Of a stretch of DNA of 47,461 nt, positions 26,639-34,820 are shown in pieces. Below the pieces are notes generated by a model. That model saw only the letters and a program-made list of their open reading frames with translations, was not told where the DNA came from and did not search any database. Numbering within the stretch: position 1 is the stretch's first letter; every line of letters starts with the position of its first letter. The translations under genes were made by a program, and so were the position numbers. The DNA is from Bordetella parapertussis (GTDB lineage Bacteria; Pseudomonadota; Gammaproteobacteria; Burkholderiales; SG8-41): positions 1 through 47,461 of the forward strand of contig CAMATZ010000048.1 in assembly GCA_945861275.1 (NCBI GenBank), given 5' to 3'.

Positions 26639-26922
26639 TTCGAGGCCGCGCCGCCACACAATTTGTGCTCTGTGCCCAATCCACTAGCGTGATATACGCA
26701 CGTGTTGCGCGAACACATACGGGTAAGTGCCTAGCTTTACAACAAGTTTTCACCGGCGAAATTATGCGCCTGCCATCGCCACGCGGGCGAATCTGCAGTA
26801 GCGTAAAAAATAATCAGTTTTCCTGCGCTTTTCCCTATGCACGCCGTGCGCGCAGGATTAGAATCGCGTCCTTTCCTTGAGTCATTTTTCGTTTACGTTC
26901 CATACCGTTTCATCAGGCGCGC
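26639..26922 (+). promoter_or_regulatory. 284-base leader before dusB-fis
   Basis: No gene was found here. The stretch is less GC-rich than its neighbours and contains an inverted repeat CCTGCGC (26822-26828) with GCGCAGG (26850-26856), and a TAGAAT -10-like box at 26859-26864. As dusB-fis leaders are heavily regulated in enteric bacteria, a promoter here is expected. The exact elements are not resolved. Confidence 0.35.
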
Positions 26923-27930
26923 GTGCAAATCGGCAAACACATATTGAAGAACAGGCTGGTGGTGGCGCCGATGGCTGGCGTCACCGACCGGCCGTTCCGC
27001 CAACTGTGCAAGCAGATGGGCGCGGGCATGGCGGTTTCCGAAATGGTGGCGAGCAATTCGCTGTTGTGGGGCTCCGAAAAAACCCGCCGCCGCGCCAATC
27101 ACGATGGCGAAGTGGATCCAATCTCCGTGCAGATTGCCGGCGCCGATCCGCAAATGATGGCGGATGCTGCCTGCTTCAATGTCGAGCATGGCGCACAGAT
27201 CATCGACATCAACATGGGCTGCCCGGCAAAAAAGGTGTGCAACGTGATGGCGGGTTCCGCGCTGCTGAAAGACGAGCCGCTGGTGCGCCGCATTCTCGAA
27301 GCCGTGGTGCGCGCCGTGGCGGTGCCGGTTACCCTGAAGATCCGCACCGGCTGGGATCAAGGCAGCCGCAATGCCGTTGCCGTGGCAAAAATTGCGGAGC
27401 AATCCGGCATCCAGGCGCTGGCAATACACGGCCGTACCCGGGCATGTGGTTTTAGCGGCGAGGCCGAATACGACACTATCGCCGAGGTGAAGTCCGCGAT
27501 CGGCATTCCGGTCCTCGCCAATGGCGACATCAGCACGCCCGAACAAGTGAAGCACGTGCTCGAATACACGCAGGCCGATGCGGTGATGATCGGTCGCGCC
27601 GCGCAGGGCCGGCCGTGGATGTTTCGCGAGATCAATCATTTTCTTGACACCGGCATGCATCTGCCGCCGCCGGAGGTGTGCGAAATTCATCGCGTGCTGC
27701 TGGCGCACCTGCATGATCTTTACGGTTTTTACGGCGAGCAACGCGGTGTGCGCGTCGCGCGCAAGCATATCTCGTGGTACAGCAAGGGGCTGGCCGGCTC
27801 GGCTGCGTTTCGTCATGCGATGAACCAGCTCGAAACCTGCCAGGAACAACTAGATGCTGTGGACGCCTTTTTCCATGAACTCGCGGACCGCAGCCGGCAC
27901 CTGATTTACAGTGAGGAACTCGCGGCATGA
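26923..27930 (+). CDS. dusB: tRNA-dihydrouridine synthase B
   Basis: DusB is an FMN enzyme that reduces uridine to dihydrouridine in the tRNA D-loop. The 335-residue protein begins with GTG (MQIGKHILKNRLVVAPMAGVTDRPFR). It has the catalytic Cys100 in INMGCPAKKVCN, VTLKIRTGWD, the AIHGRTR motif, and the FMN-phosphate loop VLANGDI with MIGRAAQGRPW. The GTG is chosen because the family starts exactly here. Its stop overlaps the fis start by 4 bases, the conserved dusB-fis operon. Confidence 0.96.
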   Translation: MQIGKHILKNRLVVAPMAGVTDRPFRQLCKQMGAGMAVSEMVASNSLLWGSEKTRRRANHDGEVDPISVQIAGADPQMMADAACFNVEHGAQIIDINMGCPAKKVCNVMAGSALLKDEPLVRRILEAVVRAVAVPVTLKIRTGWDQGSRNAVAVAKIAEQSGIQALAIHGRTRACGFSGEAEYDTIAEVKSAIGIPVLANGDISTPEQVKHVLEYTQADAVMIGRAAQGRPWMFREINHFLDTGMHLPPPEVCEIHRVLLAHLHDLYGFYGEQRGVRVARKHISWYSKGLAGSAAFRHAMNQLETCQEQLDAVDAFFHELADRSRHLIYSEELAA

Positions 27931-28184
27931 TGAATCGAATGAACGACAGAAACGACGGCGATATGGCGCGCACGGTGCGCAAGGCTATCGACGGTTACTT
28001 TAAGGATCTGGAAGGGGAAAAAGCCAGCGGCGTTTACGACATGGTGATCAACTGCGTCGAAAAGCCGCTGCTCGAATCCGTGCTCACGCGCGTGCGCGGC
28101 AACCAGACGCATGCTGCGCAAATGCTGGGGCTCAATCGCAACACACTGCGCAAAAAGATGAAAGCACACGGCATCAAATTCTGA
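27927..28184 (+). CDS. fis: DNA-binding protein Fis
   Basis: Fis is a nucleoid-associated protein that bends DNA and activates stable-RNA promoters. The 85-residue protein has the dimerisation helices (VYDMVINCVEKPLLESVL) and a C-terminal helix-turn-helix (GNQTHAAQMLGLNRNTLRKK). The N-terminal beta hairpin of the enteric protein is shortened, as in other betaproteobacteria. The ATGA overlap with dusB suggests coupling. An 88-base gap with a palindromic repeat separates it from purH. Confidence 0.96.
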   Translation: MMNRMNDRNDGDMARTVRKAIDGYFKDLEGEKASGVYDMVINCVEKPLLESVLTRVRGNQTHAAQMLGLNRNTLRKKMKAHGIKF

Positions 28185-28204
28185 AGGGCAGGATAGAGGA
28201 ACAT

Positions 28205-28257
28205 GGACTGAGGACTAAGCGACCCCGCGGTTCTGCTCAATCCTAAGTCCTCAGTCC
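28205..28257. repeat. Intergenic palindrome with GGACTGA units
   Basis: GGACTGAGGACTAAG (28205-28219) and CTAAGTCCTCAGTCC (28243-28257) form a nearly perfect 15-bp inverted repeat with a 23-base loop. Each arm is itself a 7-bp tandem (GGACTGA, GGACTAA). It lies between the co-directional fis and purH genes and ends 15 bases before the purH ATG. It lacks a U tract, so it is a weak terminator at most. Confidence 0.75.
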
Positions 28258-28272
28258 TCGATCCTCATAGCC

Positions 28273-29859
28273 ATGATCAAGCAGGCGCTGCTCAGCGTTT
28301 CCGACAAAACCGGGCTGGTGGAATTTGCGCGCGGCTTAGCCAGGCTCGGTGTGTCGCTGCTGTCCACCGGCGGCACCGCGAAATTGCTCGCCGCTGCGGG
28401 ATTGAAAGTCACCGAGGTCGCCGACTACACCGGCTTTCCCGAAATGCTCGATGGCCGGGTGAAAACGCTGCACCCCAAAATTCACGGCGGCCTGCTGGCG
28501 CGGCGCGACGACGCAGCGCACTTGCGCGCGATCGAGGCCGCCGGCATCCCCGCGATTGATTTGCTGGTGGTCAATCTGTATCCGTTCGAGAGCACGGTCG
28601 CCAGGGCGGATTGCACATTGGAGGAAGCGATCGAGAACATCGACATCGGCGGTCCGGCGATGGTGCGTTCGGCCGCCAAAAACTGGCGCGGTGTCGGTGT
28701 AGTGACGGATGCCGTGCAGTATCCCGCGGTGCTGGATGAACTCGGGCGTAACGGCGCGCTGTCGGAAGGCACGCGCTTTGCGCTCGCGGTGGCCGCATTC
28801 AACCGCATTTCGAATTACGACGCCGCCATCAGCGACTATCTGTCGTCGTGGCAGGCGGACGGCACGCGCAGCGAGTTTCCGGTGCAGGCCAACGGGCGCT
28901 TTGTAAAACTCCAGGACTTGCGCTACGGCGAAAACCCGCATCAGCGCGCTGCGCTGTATCGTGACTTGTATCCCGCGCCCGGTTCCCTGGTGACGGCGCG
29001 GCAGCTGCAGGGCAAGGAACTTTCGTACAACAACCTCGCCGACGCCGACGCGGCGTGGGAATGCGTCAAGTCCTTCGATGAACCGGCTTGCGTGATCGTC
29101 AAGCACGCCAATCCCTGCGGCGTGGCGATCGGCCGCGATGGTGCCGATGCGTACGCCAAAGCGTTTGCCACCGACCCCGCCTCGGCGTTCGGCGGCATCA
29201 TCGCTTTCAACCGTCCGCTGGATGGGGTAGCCGCGCAAGCGGTGAGTAAACAGTTTGTCGAAGTGCTGATTGCGCCGGCGTACGCGACAGACGCGCTTGA
29301 CGTGCTGGCCGCAAAAACCAATCTGCGCGTGCTCGAAATCTCGCTGGCAGGCGTGCAGCCGGGCGCCGCCACGGCATGGGCGCAGGGACGTAATGGCGCT
29401 GACGTCAAGCGCATCGGCTCCGGCTTGCTCATGCAGTCGGCGGATAACCGGAATATTTCGGCGGTAGATTTAAAGGTGGTCACCAAAGTCAAACCCACGC
29501 CGCAGCAACTATCGGACCTGCTGTTCGCGTGGCGCGTGGCCAAGTATGTGAAATCCAACGCCATCGTGTTCTGCGGCGACGGCCAGACGCTGGGTGTAGG
29601 CGCGGGGCAGATGAGCCGCATCGATTCCGCGCGCATCGCATCGATCAAAGCAGGCCATGCCCAGCTCTCGCTGAAGGGCTCGGTGGTTGCCTCGGATGCG
29701 TTCTTTCCATTTCGTGATGGTGTCGATGTGGTGGCTGCGGCGGGTGCTACAGCGATCATTCAGCCCGGCGGCAGCGTGCGTGACGACGAAGTAGTCGCCG
29801 CTGCCGATGAGCACGGCATGGCGATGGTTTACACCGGCGTGCGACATTTTAGACACTGA
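28273..29859 (+). CDS. purH: AICAR transformylase/IMP cyclohydrolase
   Basis: PurH carries out the last two steps of IMP synthesis. The 528-residue bifunctional protein has an N-terminal MGS-like cyclohydrolase domain ([32 protein letters not shown]). A transformylase domain follows, with the catalytic Lys-His pair in [12 protein letters not shown], then [12 protein letters not shown] and [12 protein letters not shown]. Length is standard. There is no Shine-Dalgarno in the pyrimidine-rich sequence before the ATG, which is the arm of a palindromic repeat. Confidence 0.97.
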   Translation: MIKQALLSVSDKTGLVEFARGLARLGVSLLSTGGTAKLLAAAGLKVTEVADYTGFPEMLDGRVKTLHPKIHGGLLARRDDAAHLRAIEAAGIPAIDLLVVNLYPFESTVARADCTLEEAIENIDIGGPAMVRSAAKNWRGVGVVTDAVQYPAVLDELGRNGALSEGTRFALAVAAFNRISNYDAAISDYLSSWQADGTRSEFPVQANGRFVKLQDLRYGENPHQRAALYRDLYPAPGSLVTARQLQGKELSYNNLADADAAWECVKSFDEPACVIVKHANPCGVAIGRDGADAYAKAFATDPASAFGGIIAFNRPLDGVAAQAVSKQFVEVLIAPAYATDALDVLAAKTNLRVLEISLAGVQPGAATAWAQGRNGADVKRIGSGLLMQSADNRNISAVDLKVVTKVKPTPQQLSDLLFAWRVAKYVKSNAIVFCGDGQTLGVGAGQMSRIDSARIASIKAGHAQLSLKGSVVASDAFFPFRDGVDVVAAAGATAIIQPGGSVRDDEVVAAADEHGMAMVYTGVRHFRH

Positions 29860-29864
29860 CTGCA

Positions 29865-29952
29865 GTGAAGGGGGAAGGGTGAAGAGTGAAGGGGAAATCA
29901 ACGGCGGCAGCTATAGCGCGGAGAGGTTACCCTTCACCCTTCACTCTTCACG
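29865..29952. repeat. Palindrome with GTGAAGG 7-bp units, purH-purD gap
   Basis: The left arm (29865-29895) holds GTGAAGG-like units and the right arm (29928-29952) holds their complement, CCTTCAC/TCTTCAC. They are separated by about 32 bases containing GGCGGCAGC. The same family occurs at 43348-43455. The right arm ends 9 bases before the purD ATG. Confidence 0.75.
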
Positions 29953-29961
29953 CATTCACGT

Positions 29962-31269
29962 ATGAAAGTCCTCGTCATCGGTTCCGGCGGCCGCGAACAT
30001 GCGCTGGCGTGGCGCGTGTTGCAATCGATGCGCGCCTCCAAAGTTTATGTCGCCCCCGGCAACGCGGGCACGGCACGTGAGCAGGGGATTGAAAACGTGG
30101 CGCTGACGCGCACCGAGGACCTGATAGAGTTTGTCATTAAAAACAATATCTTACTGACGATTGTGGGCCCTGAAGCCGCGCTCGCGGCGGGCGTGGTGGA
30201 CGCGTTTCACGCGGCTGGGCTGCGCATTTTCGGCCCCACCCAACGCGCCGCGCAGCTCGAAAGCTCCAAAGACTTTTGCAAAAGCTTCATGGCGCGCCAC
30301 CGCATACCGACCGCCGCTTACGCAACTTTCAGCGATGCGGCGCAAGCGCACGCCTACATCAACCAGCAAGGTGCGCCGATTGTGATCAAGGCCGACGGCC
30401 TCGCCGCCGGCAAAGGCGTCGTCGTCGCGATGACCCTCGCCGAAGCACACGCCGCTGTGGACATGATGCTCATCGACAACAAAATGGGGGCGGCGGGTGC
30501 GCGGGTGGTGATCGAAGCTTTTCTTGACGGTGAAGAAGCCAGCTTTATCGTGCTTGCAGACGGCAAACACGCACTGGCACTGGCCAGCAGTCAGGATCAC
30601 AAACGGCTGAGCGACGGCGACCTCGGCCCCAACACCGGCGGCATGGGCGCGTATTCGCCGGCGCCGGTGGTGACGCCGCGCATCCACGCCAAGGTGATGC
30701 GTGAAGTCATTATGCCCACACTCGCCGGCATGGAAAAAGACGGCATACCCTACAGCGGCTTTCTCTACGCGGGATTGATGATCACCAAAGACGGCAACGT
30801 CAACACGCTCGAATTCAATTGCCGCCTGGGCGACCCCGAAACCCAGCCGATCATGATGCGCCTGAAGAGCGACCTGGTTGATTTAATTGAACACGCCATC
30901 GATGGCACGCTCGACAAAATTGAAGCTGAATGGGATACGCGCGTCGCACTGGGCGTGGTGCTCGCTGCGCATGGCTACCCGGACCATCCGCGCCATGGCG
31001 ATGAGATTCGCGGATTACCGGGGGCAGGTGCGGATTACCACGTGTTCCACGCCGGCACCGCGTTGGGGAGTAACGGCGGGGGTAACGGCGGCAAGACGGT
31101 CGTTACCAGCGGCGGGCGCGTGCTGTGCGTCACCGCGCTCGGCCACAGCGTGCGTATGGCGCAAAAACGCGCCTACGAAATCGCCGCTCAAATCAGCTTT
31201 GATGGCATGCAGATGCGGCGGGACATCGGGCATCGCGCCGCCAGCCGCTCGACCGCGGTTAAACCCTGA
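29962..31269 (+). CDS. purD: Phosphoribosylamine-glycine ligase
   Basis: PurD couples phosphoribosylamine to glycine with ATP, the second step of purine synthesis. The 435-residue ATP-grasp protein starts [17 protein letters not shown]. It has [16 protein letters not shown], the [15 protein letters not shown] loop, and the metal site [13 protein letters not shown]. The ATG lies directly after the palindromic repeat and has no recognisable Shine-Dalgarno. It is downstream of purH and upstream of hemF, as in many betaproteobacteria. Confidence 0.97.
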   Translation: MKVLVIGSGGREHALAWRVLQSMRASKVYVAPGNAGTAREQGIENVALTRTEDLIEFVIKNNILLTIVGPEAALAAGVVDAFHAAGLRIFGPTQRAAQLESSKDFCKSFMARHRIPTAAYATFSDAAQAHAYINQQGAPIVIKADGLAAGKGVVVAMTLAEAHAAVDMMLIDNKMGAAGARVVIEAFLDGEEASFIVLADGKHALALASSQDHKRLSDGDLGPNTGGMGAYSPAPVVTPRIHAKVMREVIMPTLAGMEKDGIPYSGFLYAGLMITKDGNVNTLEFNCRLGDPETQPIMMRLKSDLVDLIEHAIDGTLDKIEAEWDTRVALGVVLAAHGYPDHPRHGDEIRGLPGAGADYHVFHAGTALGSNGGGNGGKTVVTSGGRVLCVTALGHSVRMAQKRAYEIAAQISFDGMQMRRDIGHRAASRSTAVKP

Positions 31270-31347
31270 CGGGCAGGCGCCGCCTTTCCGTTTGACCGGA
31301 GAGCGTAATATCCGGTTAACCTTTTCTGAAGCTGAAACAAGCCGCGC

Positions 31348-32259
31348 ATGGATCCCGCCCGCGTAAAACAATATCTCGAAGGCCTGCAATCGCGCATCGT
31401 CGACGCGCTTAACGCGCTCGACAGCAGCACCTTCTCCCGCGACGTGTGGACGCGACCGCAGGGCGGCGGCGGCGTCACCTGCATTCTCGAGCAAGGCTCA
31501 TTATTCGAGCGTGCCGGCGTCGGCTTTTCGCATGTGTTCGGGCAGGGTTTGCCGCCGTCGGCATCCGCCGCCCGCCCCGAACTCGCGGGCCGCGCGTTTG
31601 AAGCGCTGGGCGTATCGCTGGTGCTGCACCCGCGCAATCCGTTTGTGCCGACGGTACACATGAACGTGCGGTTTTTCTGCGCGATCAAGGAAGATGCGCC
31701 GCCGGTGTGGTGGTTCGGCGGCGGCATGGACTTGACGCCCTACTACGGCTTCGAGGACGACGCGCGCCACTTTCATCAGACCTGTTACGACGCACTCGCG
31801 CCTTTTGGTACTAATGGCGCGGACCTGCATCCTCGATACAAAAAATGGTGCGACGATTATTTCTATTTGAAGCACCGCAACGAGCCGCGCGGCATCGGCG
31901 GCATTTTCTACGACGACGTGCATGCGCCGGATTTCGATACCTGCTTTGCGCTGATGCAAAGCGTGGGTGATCATTTTCTCAAAGCCTACGCGCCCATCGT
32001 CGAGCGCCGGCGCGCGCTGCCCTACACCGAGCGCGAACGCGCATTTCAGGCGTACCGGCGCGGACGCTATGTTGAGTTCAACCTGGTCTACGACCGCGGC
32101 ACCCTGTTCGGGCTGCAATCGGGCGGACGCGCGGAATCCATCCTCATGTCGCTGCCGCCGGTGGTGAACTGGCGCTATGACTGGAAGCCCGAGGCGGGAT
32201 CGCGTGAGGCGGCGCTGTATGAGAAGTTTTTGGTGGCCAAGGATTGGTTGGCGGCATGA
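31348..32259 (+). CDS. hemF: Oxygen-dependent coproporphyrinogen III oxidase
   Basis: HemF oxidatively decarboxylates coproporphyrinogen III to protoporphyrinogen IX with O2, which indicates aerobic or facultative growth. The 303-residue protein has [25 protein letters not shown] with the catalytic histidine, [27 protein letters not shown] and [19 protein letters not shown], all family hallmarks. Relatives often have nadD next; here a small accessory island begins instead. Confidence 0.97.
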   Translation: MDPARVKQYLEGLQSRIVDALNALDSSTFSRDVWTRPQGGGGVTCILEQGSLFERAGVGFSHVFGQGLPPSASAARPELAGRAFEALGVSLVLHPRNPFVPTVHMNVRFFCAIKEDAPPVWWFGGGMDLTPYYGFEDDARHFHQTCYDALAPFGTNGADLHPRYKKWCDDYFYLKHRNEPRGIGGIFYDDVHAPDFDTCFALMQSVGDHFLKAYAPIVERRRALPYTERERAFQAYRRGRYVEFNLVYDRGTLFGLQSGGRAESILMSLPPVVNWRYDWKPEAGSREAALYEKFLVAKDWLAA

Positions 32260-32409
32260 AGCCCTGTAAGCTATAGTGCAAATAACGGATGCGTTCCCGC
32301 AATGGGTCGAGCAATTTGACCGATCTGAGCAAGGGCAAATTGGGGATGCTGCTTTTCACGATTGGATAATATTGCCTTGTGTCAATTGAGATTTTCGATG
32401 CTCAACAGC

Positions 32410-32442
32410 GCCAAGTTAAGGAGACAGCCCGCCAAGTTAGGG
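32410..32442. repeat. Direct repeat GCCAAGTTARGG, 21-bp period
   Basis: GCCAAGTTAAGG (32410-32421) and GCCAAGTTAGGG (32431-32442) are spaced 21 bases apart, two helical turns. They lie 36 bases before the next ATG and could be an operator. The rest of the gap 32260-32477 is lower in GC and shows no gene. Confidence 0.45.
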
Positions 32443-32477
32443 CGCAAAACTGTCGCTCCATATCAAAGGTAGAACCC

Positions 32478-32750
32478 ATGGGCGAAGCCGTTGAGTGTTC
32501 CGAGCACGGGCCACAGGAGCAAACTTTCGTCTGCCGGCACTTGGTTCGCTCGCTCACCACTCGCGAGGCAATTGGATTCTTCTTCGCCGGTGAACCCCGA
32601 GGTGACGCCTGGTGTTCTGCCTGCGAGGAGGTTCGCATCCGAGAGGGCGGCGAGGCCGGCGACTGGAACGAGCGTTCCGAAGCATTCGCTGAGATCCAAC
32701 TATTGTGTGGCGCGTGCTATGACCAAATTAGGAGACTGCATGGGGTCTAA
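32478..32750 (+). CDS. Small Cys/His-rich putative zinc-binding protein
   Basis: I recognise no characterised family. The 90-residue protein has CSEH (Cys7, His10), CRH (Cys19, His21), CSAC (Cys46, Cys49) and CGAC (Cys77, Cys80), enough ligands for one or two zinc-ribbon sites. The pattern resembles short conserved hypothetical proteins found sporadically in diverse bacteria. The ATG at 32478 is preceded by AAGGTAG; an earlier in-frame start at 32379 lacks this and would include the direct repeats. It is first in the accessory island after hemF. Confidence 0.65.
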   Translation: MGEAVECSEHGPQEQTFVCRHLVRSLTTREAIGFFFAGEPRGDAWCSACEEVRIREGGEAGDWNERSEAFAEIQLLCGACYDQIRRLHGV

Positions 32751-32805
32751 CTTTAGGTCGAACGGACGGGCCGCTCGCGTAGCACGATATCGGAGGTCAT
32801 CCGCA

Positions 32806-32997
32806 ATGGCCCGCCGTTCACCAAAAGTTTGGGTCGACGACCGCTTCGAATATGACGAGTTGCGCATGATCGCGCTTGCACCGAAGACCAAGACGCTTTA
32901 CTACGCAGCCTTTGTTGATCATGGCGAGACGCTAAAAATTATCAGCTTGCGCCGCGCCTTACGTCGTGAGGTAAAACACCATGTCCAAAATTTCTAG
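32806..32997 (+). CDS. brnT: BrnT-family toxin, short form lacking the usual N-terminus
   Basis: BrnT is a RelE-like ribonuclease toxin of type II systems. The 63-residue protein carries the C-terminal part of the family: WVDDRFEYDELRMIAL, then YYAAFVDHGETLKIISLRRA and RREVKH. The usual first 30 or so residues, with an FDPAK and KHG pattern, are absent. An in-frame ATG at 32740 would give 85 residues, but its extra sequence does not resemble BrnT. GGAGG lies 9 bases before the chosen ATG. It overlaps brnA by 17 bases. It may be inactive or a divergent form. Confidence 0.65.
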   Translation: MARRSPKVWVDDRFEYDELRMIALAPKTKTLYYAAFVDHGETLKIISLRRALRREVKHHVQNF

Positions 32998-33280
32998 GCA
33001 ATCCTCAATCGTCACGCCGACGCCGAAAGAGAACAAAGCCATTGCTGCTGCCGCTAAAGCAGACCCGGACGCGCAGCCACTTTCGCACACGCAACTGAGG
33101 GCCATGGTTCCAATGCGAATCCTACGTGGAAGACCGAAATCAGAGAGCACAAAAAAACTGGTTTCTGTTCGCTACAGTCCTGAAGTTTTAGCGTACTTCA
33201 GGGCCACAGGCGAAGGCTGGCAGTCACGAATGGACAGCGTATTGCGCAAATACGTCACACGAAATTCACGTAGCGCCTGA
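32981..33280 (+). CDS. brnA: BrnA-family antitoxin
   Basis: BrnA binds and neutralises BrnT and represses the shared promoter through a ribbon-helix-helix-type C-terminal domain. The 99-residue protein has a flexible N-terminus (PTPKENKAIAAAAKADPDAQ). The family region RGRPKSESTKKLVSVRYSPE and VLAYFRATGEGWQSRMDSVL follows. The toxin-first order and the short overlap are typical of brnTA loci. Confidence 0.82.
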   Translation: MSKISRQSSIVTPTPKENKAIAAAAKADPDAQPLSHTQLRAMVPMRILRGRPKSESTKKLVSVRYSPEVLAYFRATGEGWQSRMDSVLRKYVTRNSRSA

Positions 33281-33281
33281 T

Positions 33282-33680
33282 ATGGCCATAGGCTGGCTTA
33301 CAGTACTGCAAAGTGTTCCTTGGGCGGATGTGATCAGCAACGCGCCCAAGGTCGCCGATGGCGCGAAGAAACTGTGGAACGTTATCGCCAAGAAGCCGCC
33401 GTCGCCGGAGACGGAAGCACCGATTGCGCAGCCGGCCCTTTCGCCGGAAGCCCGGGCTATCGCGGCGCTCCAGTTGCGCATCGCGGCATTGGAGGCCGCT
33501 TCGGCTGATCTGCATGACCAGATGCTGGCGTCCTCCGAACTGATCAAGGCGCTCGCAGAGCAGAATACGCAGCTCATCCAGCGCGTCGAAGTTAACCGGG
33601 TTCGTGTTCTCTGGCTGGCAGGTGCCGCTGCCATCGCCGTCGCCGTCGCCGGCGTCGTGGCATTATTCATCTGGCGCTGA
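33282..33680 (+). CDS. Hypothetical tail-anchored coiled-coil membrane protein
   Basis: I recognise no characterised function. The 132-residue protein has an amphipathic N-terminus (LTVLQSVPWADVISNAPKVADG), a Pro/Glu-rich linker, a heptad-like Ala/Leu/Gln segment (about residues 57-105), and one C-terminal membrane helix (about 109-130) ending WR. Similar small proteins appear in other betaproteobacteria, to my recollection. It starts 1 base after the brnA stop, so it is probably co-transcribed with the toxin-antitoxin pair. Confidence 0.65.
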   Translation: MAIGWLTVLQSVPWADVISNAPKVADGAKKLWNVIAKKPPSPETEAPIAQPALSPEARAIAALQLRIAALEAASADLHDQMLASSELIKALAEQNTQLIQRVEVNRVRVLWLAGAAAIAVAVAGVVALFIWR

Positions 33681-33786
33681 CGCCTGCGGCCCGATGTCGT
33701 TCGCATGCTAACGGATGCTGCGATTTAGGCGTAGTCTTCTCCCATACAGTATCAATCAACGCCACGGCGGTTCACGGAGCCTCGCT

Positions 33787-34053
33787 ATGAACGACGAAAA
33801 GATCAAGGTTCGCGTAACCGAAACCCGCCAATTCATGGAAGTCGTGGTGCTGAACAAGCGGCCTGACCACATCGAGGTTGTGCTCGGTGAGGGCGTGCAC
33901 AGTGTCAGGTGCGCATTGACGCCCACGCGCACCGGGCAGGCTTACGTCGGCAGCGTGATGGGGCGCGAGATCGTGTACGAGCGCAGTCGCGAGCAAGTGC
34001 AGGCGGATGTCGACAAGCTGAATCCTGCCGTGCGCAAATCCAGCCGGCATTGA
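33787..34053 (+). CDS. Hypothetical 88-residue protein
   Basis: No family was recognised. The protein is soluble, with a predicted beta-rich core (VRVTETRQFMEVVVLNKRP, HIEVVLGEGVHSVRCALTP, YVGSVMGREIVYERS) and a charged helical C-terminus. GGAG precedes the ATG by 8 bases. The codon use resembles the core genome more than that of the brnTA genes. It is the last gene of the island and converges on livF. Confidence 0.6.
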   Translation: MNDEKIKVRVTETRQFMEVVVLNKRPDHIEVVLGEGVHSVRCALTPTRTGQAYVGSVMGREIVYERSREQVQADVDKLNPAVRKSSRH

Positions 34054-34115
34054 TTGCATCGGCTGCGCGCCATGAAAAAATATATATAAAAACAAATATT
34101 TACAATTAGCGAGCC

Positions 34116-34820
34116 TTATTCGCCCAGATACGCGCGCCGCACCTCGGGATTGTCGAGCAGCGCCTTCGCCTCACCGCTTAACGTAATCAAGCCGCTTTCC
34201 ATCACGTAGCCACGATCACAGGTTTGCAGTGCGAGACGCGCGTTTTGCTCGATCAGGAGCAGCGTCACGCCGTCGCGCGCCACCGCGCGTATGGTTTCAA
34301 ATATTTTTTCCACAACCAGCGGCGCCAGACCCATGCTGGGCTCGTCCAGTAACAACAACCGCGGCTTGCACATCAGCGCGCGCGCGATGGCGAGCATTTG
34401 CTGTTCACCGCCGGAGAGCGTGCCGGCGAGTTGCCGGCGCCGCTCGGCGAGGCGCGGAAACGTGGCATAGGCGTGCTCGCGGTCGGCGGTTATCGCGGCT
34501 GGGTTGTCGCGGATGTATGCGCCCATGGCTAGGTTTTCTTCGACGGTGAGGCGCGCGAACACGCCGCGGCCTTCGGGTACCAGCGCCACGCCACGCCGCA
34601 CCAACTCGAATGCGGGTGTGCCGGTGATGTCTTGCCCGTCGTAGCGCACGCTGCCCGCCACGGGCTTGAGCAGCCCGGATAGCGCTTTCAAGGTGGTGGA
34701 TTTGCCCGCCCCATTCGCGCCGATCAGCGTCACCAGTTCGCCTGCGCGCACATCCAGGTCTATGCCTTTGACGGCGTTGATGCCGCCGTACGCCACTTTG
34801 AGTCCGCGGACCTCAAGCAA
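34116..34820 (-). CDS. livF: Branched-chain amino acid ABC transporter ATPase LivF
   Basis: LivF is one of the two cytoplasmic ATPases of the HAAT importer. The 234-residue protein has Walker A GANGAGKS, signature LSGGEQQML, Walker B RLLLLDEPSMGLAP and the H-loop region replaced by LLIEQNARLAL, as is normal for LivF. The likely start is TTG at 34820, 6 bases after GGGAG; an in-frame TTG at 34826 is too close to that site. It overlaps livG by 8 bases and is the last gene of livKHMGF. Confidence 0.95.
   Translation of the reverse strand: MLEVRGLKVAYGGINAVKGIDLDVRAGELVTLIGANGAGKSTTLKALSGLLKPVAGSVRYDGQDITGTPAFELVRRGVALVPEGRGVFARLTVEENLAMGAYIRDNPAAITADREHAYATFPRLAERRRQLAGTLSGGEQQMLAIARALMCKPRLLLLDEPSMGLAPLVVEKIFETIRAVARDGVTLLLIEQNARLALQTCDRGYVMESGLITLSGEAKALLDNPEVRRAYLGE

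Noticed and set aside
32379-32477. Earlier start of the Cys/His-rich small gene
   Set aside because: The extra residues contain the direct repeats and lack a ribosome site; the ATG at 32478 has AAGG upstream.
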